NCBI GenBank assembly: GCA_004802705.1
Contig: SGPL01000050.1
Location: 33,483 to 97,482, forward strand
DNA from: Bondarzewia mesenterica
Taxonomy: Eukaryota; Basidiomycota; Agaricomycetes; Russulales; Bondarzewiaceae
Length of the DNA: 64,000 nucleotides
Direction: 5' to 3'
This document shows, piece after piece, positions 1 to 11,877 of the stretch. A program made the translations under genes and the position numbers. The first letter of the stretch is position 1. Every line of letters starts with the position of its first letter. Under the pieces are notes generated by a model, which worked only from the letters and a program-made list of their open reading frames with translations, was not told where the DNA came from and did no database searches.

Positions 1-201
1 TCAGTCAGGTCAGTCACCTCCGTCTCTCTCCATCTCTTTTTATGAGAAGAAAATACCGAACGTATGTGGTTGACAATGAGTGGCAAAAAACTATTTTTGC
101 TACTGTCATTTTCGCAGGATGTCATGCCTTCTATAGCACACGTTCAAAAATCGTGTCTCATGATGCTGAACGATCTGCTTTCTGCCTCAAACACCACCTT
201 C

Positions 202-3200
202 ATGCCTTCTCAATGGCAGCCCATCGTCCCCGATCGCCGACATTCGAGTCCCGCCCACTCACGTCCGTCGCAATCGAACCCGCTGGATGGTTTTCAGTCT
301 AAGTCGGCGTTGCAGACCTTAATCTCAAATTTACGACATTGCGAGAGAGATCCCGAGATGGTAGAAGCCAGACTGTCCGAAGACGAATCTGAGATGCTGC
401 ACGAGCTCCAGATGCGCGTCGATGCGCTCATGCCGTCACTCAACTTAGAAGACGGAGAATTAGCGGTCACGCTCGTCTCGCTTCTAGCACACCTCCACCG
501 CCTGTCCATCATTGGCTTCGCTTCCTCCTCACTCGGAGGAACATGGCGTCATACGGAGATGCACGCGTCGGGCGACGTCTTCGACGTGCTCACGCGCCAG
601 TTGAGTGATTTTCAGCTGCAGCGACTCCTGCAGACGGAGAACGTGACGGACGGCGTGACGCCCGTCGTGGCGGTCGAAAAGGCGTTGCTGTGGACGCGGA
701 TCGATGACAACCTCGAGACGGTGCTTCGGCTGTGCAAACGACGCACCGAAGGACCACGACGACATTCTTCTTCGTTGTTGGATGATCACCTCCCGCCAGA
801 ATACGACCGCGCCGACTACGAATTCGAGGGCCCTCCCGGTTACGTATTCGATTCGGCACCTGGTTTGACTGATTCGAAAGCAGCACAACAGAGTTCCGCA
901 TCTGCCGCATCTGTTTCTGCGACGATGAGTGAGAAGATGCGACTGGACTTGGATGCGGTGACGATGGCCATCGACCGACTGTACCTTGTCGCGCCGCAAC
1001 TGCACAATCAGCGCGTTGAGCTTAACTCGTCCAAGCTGAAGCAGCTGGAGATGGCTCGGCTTGCCGGGCCATCTACGAAGAGCAGCGACGAGAAAGAGTT
1101 GGAGCGGATCGTGGACATGATTGGAAAGGCATCCGACCGGAAGCTGGCGAATCAGACGGTCGTTCTCGAAGGCGGCATGAAAGCACAATTGGAAAAGACG
1201 CGCCAGCGCAATTTGATCAGGGTATGTGATCCCAGACATTGGCGCAGATCTCGTGCTGGGACTGACAATGGGGACTCACAGCGCCAGGAATTCGTTGAGA
1301 AGCTCATCGAGCACAACGCCGTCGGAAGGATGCACTCGCAGGACGCATCCTTTCAGCCACCAAAGCTCAAAGACACCCCAAAGTGCAGGGACCCCGATGC
1401 CCTCCTTACCCTCCCAGAATTCATTCGGGAGTCCATCCCAAGCGGTCTCCAACGTCCTGCCGATCCCAACGCGATGCTCTCCCTTCCCGAATTCGTCCGT
1501 GAGGCCATGCCTGAATCAGCGCCGCCGCCCCCACCGCCCGTCAGCCGCAGTTCCTCCAAGAAGGGTCTCAGGAACAGGAGCATGTCCGCCCCTGCCCTCA
1601 ATTGGTTGTTGCCTTCGGGCCCCCGACCTGGGTCCGAGACGAGGATCACTAAGTCTGCGCGGTCTAGCAGACCAGGGTCATCCAGCGGTGCCAAGTCTCT
1701 CTCGTCTGGTATCGTATATTTCGCTTTTCTATGGGCTGCCCTGAGGCTTTGTTGCTAAAGTTCATCTGCGCAGAGCTGCACGTGCACTACGTCGCCGAAC
1801 ATCATGAGAGTCTCCGACACGTCCTCGCCTTCCTCACCGTTTCAGGAATGACCCCAGGAGTGAACCTCGAAGCCGAGATCCTCAACACCCCTGAATCCCA
1901 TCTCCGCCTTCGCAGCGGCCCCATCACCTCTCCCGCTCTTGTCCTTCCCGGTCTCCTCTCCCCCGGCCGGCAAGACGTCAAAGTTCAAAGCATGCACTAC
2001 GAGATCAAGCTCCCCAACGCAGCGCCTCTGCCCACCACCGATCCGCTCCCGCTCCTCGATGCCACCCAGCTCCTCGCATCGTCCCCCACGACCTTCATTT
2101 GCGCCTCGTGCTCCCTCCCACTTGTGCAGTCCGCCCGCATCACTCGGTACGACGACCTCCCCTCGGAATACTGGGGCGAGCTCGTCGACGCGTGGATGTG
2201 TCATGCGGACCAGAAGCTCTCCGCGCAGGTTGCCCGGCATGCGCGGGGATTCTGGCCTGAGGCAGGCCAGGCACTCGTCGGGGGGAGTTACATCTTATTC
2301 GACGAGTCGGCAGTCGTGAAAACCAACACCTTGAGGGCGAACAAGTCTACCGTGCGTGCTTTCCCTTTACCGCCGCATCTTTCGTTGCTTTGTTGTATTT
2401 TTGTGTCCTCGATCATTTTACTACTACTCCATTGATATGAGTGGCTTACTAAAAAGCGGGACGAAAAGAAGGCTGGCGTTGGACCCTCCCTACCAACGGC
2501 ATCTCCTCTCGACAGTCGAACCCTCGCTCGGGCGCGCTCGAAGCCCGATGGTTTCGGGTGTCAACCCTCCGGCGGCGTGGTTAGCTGCTCTGGGGCGAGG
2601 GCAAGCGGTGCGCAGCGCTGCTTCCGGCTGATACACATTGTCCGAGATTGACTGCTGTATATCGCACGGTCGCTTGTTCCAACAACTCTCGTGTTGCTGA
2701 GGTTCACGTCTGCGGGAGCTACGCGCAAGGGCACATTTATTTCTCCTCTTTCAATCTCTTTCCTTTTTTTTTGTACCTGATTTACTCTCCTTTTTTTTGT
2801 ACTTTTCGTTACCTTTCTTGTGTTTTAAAAGGAGATGAGCGAGGCTGAATCGTCGCCCCCTTTTCTGTCTTCAGCGTTGGGATGATTGGAGCCCCGTCCG
2901 ATGTATCTGCGGCTCGTTCAGCGGACGCAGTCAAGAATACACGGACGAAGATGGGAAGACGGCGACCGTGTACAGATTTTTCAAGTACGCGATACGACCT
3001 GTCAGTCCATCAGCAGAGTCAGTGAATCTCCCTCGTTCAACTTCCCGTTTCAGCGATATTTGTACTTACACCCCCTCCCAACAGACCATCGCGCATCCCT
3101 CTGTCAGCATTCATCGTCGAAGATATGAACGAGCTCGCGCAGGCGCACGCGACGTATCGTTTCATCGTTCTCGACGAGGAGGAGGAACGGCCACGATTGT

Positions 3201-3700
3201 TGGTGCGCAACCATCTTCCTCTCTCTTTCCCTTTTTTTTCCAACTCATGAGTTTGATACGAATTTCATGATCTCGCTGTCTTCTTTGTGATTGATCATCA
3301 GGTTTGGCTGTTCAAACCGCGCATGCGCCTGTCGTACAACGCGCCGACGGCGTATGCCATACCCAAGCGCGGCGTCATCCAGGCCGCGAAAGTGCTCTTC
3401 AAGATCTTAGGTCCGTCTACCGCGCGCACAGACCTCTCCGCGTACGTATTGATGCCATCCCCTCTTTTTTCTTGCCTGAACCCGCATATACTGACTTCTG
3501 TGTCCTTTTTTTTTTGGCGTTGGTTCGCGGGAATAAGTATACTGGACCGATACCCCGGGTTCCCACAAGCCGAGCAACTGCTATACCCGATGGAAGTGTG
3601 CCAGCGGCTCGCCGTCATCCTCACGGAAAGCAATAAGTGTTACCCCGAGGCCATGCGCACGATGACCGGCCTCCAGGTCGGCTGGCTCCTTCGCGCATAG
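202..3700 (+). CDS. UBE3D/HECT_2-like E2-binding protein with long N-terminal extension
   Basis: Seven exons close in phase: 202-1221, 1282-1708, 1774-2351, 2875-3017, 3085-3202, 3302-3441 and 3538-3700, giving about 862 residues. The C-terminal half matches the HECT_2 family (UBE3D, E2-binding proteins of the ubiquitin pathway): a CASC cysteine pair, then WGELVDAWMCH, then RCICGS, RPVSPSAEPSR and a GLQVGWLLRA end. The N-terminal half has helical stretches (TMAIDRLYLVAPQLHNQRVE), two LPEFxRE repeats and a serine/proline-rich linker. The 65-nt intron 1709-1773 joins the two halves in frame, so I model one gene; two adjacent genes is the alternative. Start 202 (MPSQWQPIVPDRR) is chosen over in-frame ATGs upstream because the residues before it look like leader sequence. 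The 523-nt intron 2352-2874 is long for this genome and may hide a small exon. The last intron uses an AAG acceptor. Function is by family only. Confidence 0.72.
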
Positions 3701-5094
3701 GTCAAGCCATCACACCTCATTGTTCGTTCACTCGTTCGTTCCTTCGCATCTTCCTCCATGCACTCGTCGTTTTTTTTGTTGTCACCCGGTGAGAGGGCGC
3801 TTTGATATCTCAGCGGCCGGGTGTTGCTGTGCCTATGCATCTGTCCTCCCCCTGGCCACATGCATATCTAAATTGTCCCCCGTTGTATCTGCATCGAGCA
3901 TTCTTGATTTCTCTAGATCTTACCTCATTCTATCTACCCTACTCTACCACTTCCCCCGTCATTCCATCATCAATCCAATCAAACGTGTCGCATCATTCAT
4001 TCATACTAGCTAGTCTGTCCCGTACTCTATTCACACGCAATCACCCTTCTTCCGACTCCTTCGTTCCAACCCAATATCGTTCCGTGTTCTCTCTTCTACT
4101 TTTCTTTTCGTTTTCCTGCTCCTCGTGCGCTCCTTATGGGCAGAACCGCTTTCTCTGTTTTCTCTCTTTCTCAACGGACGGACTGGATTTATACATGCTG
4201 CATTGTCGATCTTTTTTTTTCGACAATGAGTACTTGGTCTCTTCGGCCGTGTTGTATATAATCAGGTACCTTCTGTTACCCTATTTCAACAAGAACTGAC
4301 TCGTCGCATTGCCATCGGGGATGTTCCTTTTCTTTGCTAGAGGACTCGCGTTATTGGACGTCTTGCCATATCATCCCCGTGGGGTTCTGAATTGATTACT
4401 GGCGATGTATGTCGACTGTCGAACCGTCCGACGCACGTCATGAAACATACATTAAGGGGGGAGGAGTCCACGAGAAACGAGCCAGTTGAAGCAATTGTGA
4501 GAGTGACAAGATGTGAATCCGGAAAGATATACAAGGTGAAGGGTGTTAGGAAAATATGATCTACGGTGACGTGCACGTGGGCCTGCGGCAGCCGATGCCT
4601 TCCTTTTGAGCCTTAACAACACCACTATGTAGGGAAGAAAAGAGATGTGTCATTTTCCTGTATGGGCATCCGAGCGCAGTCTGAATTCGAGTTGTTGCTG
4701 TGTAGTCCCTGCCAATGGGCGACCCGGTCTATCTGCGGTTCGAGAGAACTTGTGACCAAGTAATTCGACCTACCTGATTCGAGCGAGTGAGATTTAGGTC
4801 CTTAGGAACATCGTCTTGGCTAATGTGCTCTCTGTCGGGCCGGGCCGTGGTACATGGATACGTCGTGGCGACTTTCGGGTTTCTAAGTTGTAGATGTAAC
4901 TCGCAATTTCTTGGATATGTAGTGGAAAGATTGACCCGGTTGAGCGCGATGATGGCAGAGGGAGCTTAGTCCATGCTTTGAATTTTTGAAAGGTGAATAC
5001 AAACTCTCACAGATCAATAGAAATGAGAAATAGCTGTCCACAAAATGGAGTCAAGGCAAAAAGTACACAAGCTCGATCGATACATGGTCACTCA
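3701..5094. other. Intergenic, 3' flank of the UBE3D-like gene
   Basis: Pyrimidine-rich on the + strand to about 4300, as expected for a 3' UTR. I see no supported coding frame. Bases 4150-4640 form one half of a diverged direct duplication with 8554-9095. Confidence 0.5.
4150..4640 (+). repeat. Diverged direct repeat, copy A
   Basis: Colinear with 8554-9095. Shared anchors in order are a TTTCTCTGTTTT tract followed by a GGACGGACTGG-like block, a CTCTTCGGCCG block, a conserved stretch of about 30 nt beginning GTCCACGAGAAACGAGCC at 4469, and a GTGAATCC-GAAAGATATAC block. It lies downstream of a + strand gene, as does copy B. Confidence 0.6.
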
Positions 5095-5588
5095 CTAACA
5101 TAGATCAAACCGTCTCCTATTAAAGTCGCTTGCTGCTCATCGTCAGAATCATATGTACAATGCTCCCACTCGTCTTCCGAGAAGATGACAGCCATGGGCG
5201 ACATCCCATCGGAAGTCCAAATTTGACGTTTTTTTTAGCCCGTTTTAGGAAGGTCTTGTTGTTCGCAAGGTAAATGCAATCTCCACTGGATAATGAAAAA
5301 CGTTGTAAAAGTCATGTTGCAATGGTCCATAGCACGCCGTCGAAGTCCGCATAAACGGTCTCGATACTGTATGTATCCGACCGCTAGCGTACGTGAGACC
5401 TGCACTTGTTGGCTTCCTCAGCACCAACCAACAGTAGTATCCAGAGAAAACACGGGTTTACTTGAAGGTTGGACGGCGATGGATGGACATCAAGGACAGG
5501 ACATGTTGCCAGGATAATCATGAAACAAAAGGGACTGACCGTCGATGATGTACACAGTGCCCTGTCCGAACGAAACGCTGTCCGCCAT
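5095..5588 (-). pseudogene. Degraded small gene, unrecognised
   Basis: Minus-strand fragments read like one small protein but in different frames. An ATG at 5588 starts MADSVSFGQGTVYIIDG; a middle part reads TVYADFDGVLWTIAT; a third reads SGDCIYLANNKTFLKRAKK; the end reads WTSDGMSPMAVIFSEDEWEH through an acidic tail to GDGLIYVSE and a stop at 5095. The last two parts are thrown out of register at an A8 run near 5230, and a stop follows the middle part. I do not recognise the family. It could instead be a live gene with unusual introns. Confidence 0.33.
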
Positions 5589-6172
5589 GTAAAATTGCCT
5601 CCGAATGGCGATTGGTCAATTTACGTGGAGTGAATATTGAGGTACCAGGGAAAGAAGACAAGTAGGCCTGTAAAAAGTCTAGAGTGCGAATAGGATGGCG
5701 TATCTCAGATCTCGTGCTTCCCTCGGCTCTGCAGCTTCACTCATCAGAGATGATACGACGGCTGACGACCACAAGACCTTCCAAAAACCGAATAGTGTGC
5801 AGTAAGCGAATGGCGGACCTCACACACGACGCGCCCGAGCCTCCGAGGCAGTACGGAAGTAATCCAGAGAACGGGCGCGAGCGCACGCAAAAGGAAATAT
5901 TTCCCTGGCTAGCACACTAGAATCACCCGATGGCAGAACGCGTGTCACGCAACGCGGTCTGAATGTTAGGCCGGGAAAAGTCGTTGGTCGCGCGGCGCCA
6001 TGTTTGTGTAAACAAAAGAACGAGGAAAAGAAAACAAGGGTCTACAATCTCCACCAGCTGGGTGAATAGATAAGACCCACCGACCGTTGATCTTCCTCAA
6101 TTTTGACACCCACGTCGAAACTCTCCGCTACGCAACCTCGACTTGCCGTCTTTTCCTATTTCCATCTCAACG
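5589..6172. other. Intergenic
   Basis: Probable promoter space between the degraded minus-strand gene and the + strand zinc-finger gene. I see no coding frame with support. Confidence 0.4.
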
Positions 6173-7730
6173 ATGTCATCTGCCTACGTCGCGTTCGACT
6201 CCTCCTGCGAAGCCACCGCCATCGTAAACTCACTTTTTTGATTGTAAACCTTGGCTGCGTCGTTGACATCTTACCATTTGATAGGATTCCTCGTGCGGGA
6301 CTGTCCGGCACGATGAGACCCCAAGCGAGAAGGTGTCGTTGTTTTCAACGCTTGCTGGCGCGTTGGGCGACGAGAATGTAAAGGTCAACACGGAACCTGT
6401 TCTCTCTGCCCATTCCGAGAACCAACGGGCGACTGTCGTCGCGCCCACTGCCTTGATACCTGTGGCCTACGCATCCTCCTTCGAAATCCATACGCCCCAA
6501 CGCACCTCACCTGTCCTCGCCACTTGCGGACCCCCGTTCACCGTTCCCAGGCCCGCTGAGCCCGCCACAACCCATTTTCGTATGTCCAAGCCGTCCCGTA
6601 TGTCGGCTCCCAAGGTAGCAGCTTGGTCGTCGTTGGGCGACCCCATACCCCGGCCCAAGAACACTATATTCTCGCGGCCCGCCGTCTTACCTCTACACGC
6701 CATCGCCATGCCCATGTTCATCGCCCCTGCCCCCCGTCTCGCGCCTCCCGTAACCTTTCCCAACACTTATGCACCTACCAACACTGCCCCCGAACCTATA
6801 CACAATGCGCCTGTCCCCTTCTACGTCGCGCCCGGTCCCATGTTTGGCAGGCCGTCTCCCTTCTTTGCCCATCCCGCCGCCCCCGAACCCATACACAATG
6901 CGCCCGTCCCCTTCCACAGCGCACCCTGTCCCATGTCTGATGGGCCGTCTCCCTTCTTTGCACATCCCGCCGCCTTCTACCGCCTCCCGCCGCCCATCCC
7001 GCACGCCGCTATGCCTGTCCGTACCGCGCCGCCCGTCCCCCAATCTCCATGTATGGCGGGGTCATCGACATCATCGCAGCTTGGCGTCAATACCCAGGCA
7101 GCCGAGGGGGACCGGCGGCATCTGCTGAAAAGGTCGTGGTCGGAGACTCATTACGACGACGATGGCGATGACGACTACCATTTCCCCCTGCCCAAAAGAC
7201 CAGTCGTCGTCAATGGGAAGGGCGAAATCTCACGGGGCTGGCACACCGTCTCGCGGCAGATGGTGGGTCAAGCCCCACAACAACACAATACAAAATCATG
7301 GGAGGGCGTCTCCGGGGGGTATATCCCCGAAGCTACTGCACACCCCGAGACTTTCGCACAGCGAGTCGAGGGGCTGGAAGCTCTGCCATCAGCCGCAGAG
7401 CACAGCGGCTCGGGGACGTTCCTCCACCAACCGGCGCAGGTGTCCGAACAGCCAGGAGCGCCCGCGCATACTCAGGCGAAGGCCCCGCGGTCGACCACGA
7501 AAGGCGTCAAAACCGCTTATTGCACAGAGTGCAATAAGTGGTATGGTAGGCACTATGAGTTCGAGCGACACCTAAAGTCGACGAAGGCTCACGGGGCGGG
7601 GCGGGACTTCGAGTGCCCGACATGCGGCACGGGGTTCCAGCGTAAGGACACCATGGATCAGCATCAGCTGATTCACTTGCGCGGGCAGGCGGTCGCGGAA
7701 GAGGGGTGGGAGGAGGATTGGGAGGACTGA
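6173..7730 (+). CDS. C2H2 zinc-finger protein with proline-rich repeats
   Basis: Two exons, 6173-6223 and 6285-7730, split by a 61-nt intron with GTAAAC donor, GTTGAC branch and GATAG acceptor; about 498 residues. The ATG at 6173 opens MSSAYVAFDSSCEATAI and splices in frame to DSSCGTVRHDE. The middle is very rich in Pro, Ala and Met and carries a 31-residue tandem repeat (PEPIHNAPVPF...SPFFAHPAA) at 6789-6974. Near the C terminus are two C2H2 fingers, CTECNKWYGRHYEFERHLK...H and CPTCGTGFQRKDTMDQHQLIH, then an acidic tail EEGWEEDWED. A sequence-specific DNA-binding factor is the likely role; targets cannot be told from sequence. The low-complexity centre probably is disordered. Confidence 0.8.
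6789..6974 (+). repeat. Two-copy in-frame 93-bp tandem repeat in the zinc-finger gene
   Basis: Codons for PEPIHNAPVPF through SPFFAHPAA occur twice back to back, 31 codons each, with a few substitutions (for example YVAPGPMFGR versus HSAPCPMSDG). Confidence 0.75.
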
Positions 7731-9097
7731 GAGAAGAGGTAAGGGATGAGGTTTGGGGGGATGGGGTAGATTAGGGCAGCAGGGATGCTTTTTGAGCATG
7801 AAGGGTCCGTACCTATCTCTTTTGTGCTGACACTGCTCCTTCAACGATGATTCTGATCTCCCTCTTTCTTTTTCTTTTGACAGTCGTCCTCGGCGCATTG
7901 CGCGCGCGCCGCGATCATCGATCCCCGCGGGTATCTGCTCCCACCAAGGTGTGCATGTATGTATACAGACAAACACTCTCACCTTCACATTGTAATACAC
8001 GGTTGACGCTCCACTACCACGCGCTGTTGCTATTGTCTATGGTTGGCTGTGATTGAGTCCCTCGTGGTGAACTCGCGATGGACGGGCTGAGAAAAGATCA
8101 AGATGCAATTGCTGATAAGAGACTTTTCGAAAGCATCAGGTAATGCAGCGTCGATGAGTGGTGGAATGGAAATTGACATCGCTGCATGTGATCGTCGAAT
8201 ATCTGATGTACGGAAGTATACTAAAGTGCTCCCCGTTCGACTACAAATAACTCGACAGCCCGGGCAAGTCTGTCAGATCCTGCTGGAGGAGGAGAAAATT
8301 AGCCAGTGTCCATCGCATGATCTTCCGGCACAATCGCGACGAGCACGATTGGTTCCTAGTCGCGCACGTCCTGGTAATGGGAGACCTACTATAGCGACTT
8401 AAAAGTTAATGAAGCGGAACGGCTGTCGTCTGCTTTGTCCCTAAGGTTTGCCTGTGGGAGATAACCTGGCGGCTGGTTTCAGGATTCGCTGGAAATGAAA
8501 CTCGACGGATATATCAGTCCTAGAGGACAGGTGGACGAACACACAGCCCTCGGGTTTCTCTGTTTTGAGTCTCTCTTACTGACGGACTGGGTGTATATAC
8601 TGCGCCATCCTTGAAATTTTGGTGTTTAATACTCTTGTTCTCTTCGGCCGCATTGTATACAGTTAAGTGTCCTGTACTACGCGGCGTTGTTGAACATCTT
8701 CCTATATTATCTCGTGCGGTTTATGATTGGGTGCTGGGAGATATATGTCCGTGAAACAAAAAAAGAAACACTCATGCAAATTCACAAACGATTCGCCGAA
8801 TGAGCGCCATTGAGACCAAAAAAATAGTGCATTAAGTTTACATGGGGGAATGAGTCCACGAGAAACGAGCCAGTTGAAGCAATCCTGAGAGCGATAACAT
8901 GTGAATCCAGAAAGATATACGAACGGGCGGATGCAGTGGGCTAAGGTGTATCGTCAATGAAGTGTCAAGGTGAAGTGCATTATGAAATGTGATCCACGGG
9001 CACGCAAATCCTGCAGCGAGCAATAAAGTTACAAACGGGCATCTTCCTTCCTTCCAAACAGTCGTGCATAAAGAACAGAGACCGACGAGGACGGGGG
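7731..9097. other. Intergenic between convergent genes; includes repeat copy B
   Basis: 3' flank of the zinc-finger gene (+) meeting the 3' end of the golgin gene (-). Short open frames here show no family features. Bases 8554-9095 carry the second copy of the diverged duplication. Confidence 0.5.
8554..9095 (+). repeat. Diverged direct repeat, copy B
   Basis: Colinear with 4150-4640 over about 500 bp with indels. The best-preserved block starts GAGTCCACGAGAAACGAGCC at 8851. Confidence 0.6.
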
Positions 9098-10935
9098 TTA
9101 TGAGTCCAAGGCGCGTTCTTTGCCTTTTCGTGATGGCGGCGAACCGAGAAGCGTGAGATTCGGTGAACTGGCCATCGCGCTCGATGAAAGCATTGGTGGA
9201 CGAAGAGAGTGCACGGCGTGCGTTGGGGTGCCCGGTAGCGATATGTCACGGCGTGAAGAAAGTGGAGAGGTGGCTTGCGAGTTGGGAGAGGCGGGGTCAC
9301 CGGAGGCTGCTTCGGTGAGGAGGAACTCGACCCAGAGTCGGGAGAACGACTGCATCGCGGGGATACGAAGACGATGAGATAGACGAAGGAGAGTTAAAGA
9401 GGGGAGATGTAAAAAAAAATCAGCACACGCACCTCTGTCTCGTCCGTCTTGTCGAGCTCTGGCGGACGGCCCTTGGCGGCCGACGTTCGCGAAAANATGG
9501 TGCTGCCGGCCATAGGCNGGCTGGAGCTGCGCTGCAGGCCTGCACGTTGGCGTTCGGCATCTGTCCAAGAGAGGATGGACGCGAGTAGGCTCAACATCTC
9601 AAACCGCTTAGGGTCTTCGCGAGGAGTGCTGAAGAATTGAATCAGAACATTTGTGACAAGTCGTCGGTCAACGTTCGTATCCGTGGAATTCCGCCTTAAA
9701 CGGCGCAACGCCTCCATGAGGTGTTCGTTCATGATGACACCTGTGTAGAAGAGGACAATGGTGAGCATGAGGCTATCGTTCACTGGGAGAAAGGAGGAAC
9801 CTTCGTGGCGTAGTTTTCCGATTAATAAATTCTTCTCTTTGACTTCCTTTTCTAGTTCTCGCGTTCGTGAGCTGTTGACGGTGGTCTCTTCGAGTTGCAA
9901 CTGCAAGAAGATGTCGGTTGACGCGGAGGATGAACGACATAGCACTCACCTCCGCTTGCAGGGCTCTATGCTTGTATTCGGCGAGTGATTGTGTGACCTG
10001 AATGAACTTGGCTTCATAATCCTTCACAGCCTGCTGCAATTCATGATCCTTTGCTGAACGCGGAGTTAGTCACCCAATAACTACGTCGCGACCTTCGGAT
10101 AGCTCACCCGCTTGGAAATCTTCCAACACTGATTGTAAATTCCCTGCCTTCTCCTTCTCCGACTCAAGTTCATCTGCCTCCCTCTCCCTGGCTTCCCTCT
10201 CGAGTTCCAAATCCCTCCGTAGCGTCTCCACCGCCGCCCGGGCTTCATCTGACACGACGCGTTCCTGCAATGTCGCTCGCTCCCACTCATCCCGTTCTAT
10301 TCGACACCGCTCCAGCTCGCCCTGCGCTTCTCGAAGTTCGCGTTCACGCGAGAGGGATTCCTGCGCGTTTTCCTGCAACGCCCGATTCCGTAACGCCTCC
10401 AATTCCCGCATTACCCGCTCTGCCTCCTCGTTAGAAACGATGAGCTCGCCTTTGAGCGTCTCGACGGTCGATGCGAGGTCGTCGCTCTGCGCTGTCAATT
10501 GTTGAACCATTTGTTCGCGTCGGTCCAGCTCTTCCTGTATCCCTCAAATCATTCTAGAATCAGTCAGTCACGCCGAAATGATAGACGCACCGCGTCTTGC
10601 TTCAATTTATTGCCCAAAGTCGTGCGCATCGTCGTGAGCTTCGCTAGCAAGTTACGATACTGCGTGGCGAGAGTCTCCTTCTCCTGGCGTGTACGCTGAA
10701 GCTCTTGCTGCAATTTCTCTACCGGGTCCAGAGTCTCATCGTCAGAGTGTGTCATGCCATTCGGAACCCCATTGATTCCGTTCACAAGTGGAGGCGGAGA
10801 TGATGGATGACTCCGTTCGCTGTCTTGAGACAGGCGCAGACTTTGATTTGCGAAAGACTGCGAAGGTGGGCTTACTGCGCGTGACGGTGATCCAGCACTG
10901 TCCAGCGAAGTGCGCGAGCTTCCGGCGGCCATCAC
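9098..10935 (-). CDS. RUD3: GRAB-domain golgin, RUD3-like
   Basis: Six exons close in phase: 10935-10591, 10534-10108, 10053-9950, 9900-9801, 9740-9433 and 9349-9098; 511 residues. After a Ser/Pro-rich head, residues about 70-300 are a heptad-rich coiled coil (KLQQELQRTRQEKETLA onward). Near residues 330-400 comes a GRAB-type (GRIP-related Arf-binding) segment: NVDRRLVTNVLIQFFSTPRE followed by DPKRFEMLSLLASILSW. This architecture is that of Rud3/GMAP-210, cis-Golgi tethers recruited by Arf1 and Erv14 in yeast. The C terminus is Ser/Pro-rich. Two N bases (9496, 9518) lie in exon 5. Two Met codons stand in tandem at the start; either could be used. Confidence 0.85.
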
Positions 10936-11367
10936 CAGTTTACGGCGGGGACAACTCTGAAGTATTCAAAGGGAGTAAAAATGTTGCAGTCCGACAGTGC
11001 CAGCAGAGTGTAAGTAGTATTGCCACCTCACACTGCTGCCAGAGTCCAGGGGTGTGTATATTTAAAATTGATTATGCAATCTACAGCGGATCGTTTACAG
11101 GCCGTGGGAATACGGGGCCGTCATCAAATTCGTACAGTGAGCAAGGACACGTTGTGTTGACCTGCGCGGGCGATAGTGATCTTTTTACTGTAGGACACAA
11201 TAAACCAGAGAACGAGTGCCACACTAAGACATTTTCAAGATGATTTTTCTGATGCATGAGCTGCACCGGGAGGCATAGAATGGATGCTACACTGGAAAGC
11301 AAATTGAACGGACCAGCAGGCCAAGGTCAAATTAAATACATAATGATAAGCAGCTCATTTTTGCCAT
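10936..11367. other. Intergenic
   Basis: Upstream region of the golgin gene and 3' flank of the next minus-strand gene; AT-richer than its surroundings. No coding frame with support. Confidence 0.4.
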
Positions 11368-11877
11368 TCAGGCTCGCCTGTACCACTGCGGCCGTTCATC
11401 CGTCTCCAGTTCAGCCATCAACCTCTGAATGGCCACCTCCCGAGGCATCCTCATAGACTCCATATTGTGATTGGTCGCGAGCGTGAAGCACGGGTCTGTA
11501 TCACCATTGTGGTACACCGTCTTGACGCGATGCCACAGGAGGAGTCCAGATTCTCGTGCAATCCTCAAAATTGCAGCACTCCGGGCATTGAGGTGCCATG
11601 CAGGATCGTCCAATGAACCAATATTGTGCTTGGTGCAGTAGCGGATGAAAAAATCATCATCAAGGGCATATCCGCAACACATGAGGGGCACATGTTTCTT
11701 CTTCTTCTTGGGATGCCGTGGTTTGGATGGTTTGACAGTATCAGAAGGCTGCGTTCTCGCGAGAGCTGAGGTCGCGCGCTGGACGAGGAGCATGTTCCAA
11801 GTGGCAAAGTGTGCACGGAGCGTATTGACTCGAACGCACCTCAAAACTTCTTGGTATTCACAACCCGAGGTGACCAA
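11368..11877 (-). CDS. Small orphan protein, intronless
   Basis: Single open frame of 169 residues. I do not recognise a domain. The centre has a polylysine stretch (PKKKKKH) that could be a nuclear localisation signal, followed by MCCGYALDDDFFIRYC. The C-terminal half looks protein-like: WHLNARSAAILRIARESGL, DTDPCFTLATNHN and AIQRLMAELE. Lack of introns and a short length suggest a lineage-specific gene. The true start might be an internal Met. Confidence 0.5.
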   Translation of the reverse strand: MVTSGCEYQEVLRCVRVNTLRAHFATWNMLLVQRATSALARTQPSDTVKPSKPRHPKKKKKHVPLMCCGYALDDDFFIRYCTKHNIGSLDDPAWHLNARSAAILRIARESGLLLWHRVKTVYHNGDTDPCFTLATNHNMESMRMPREVAIQRLMAELETDERPQWYRRA

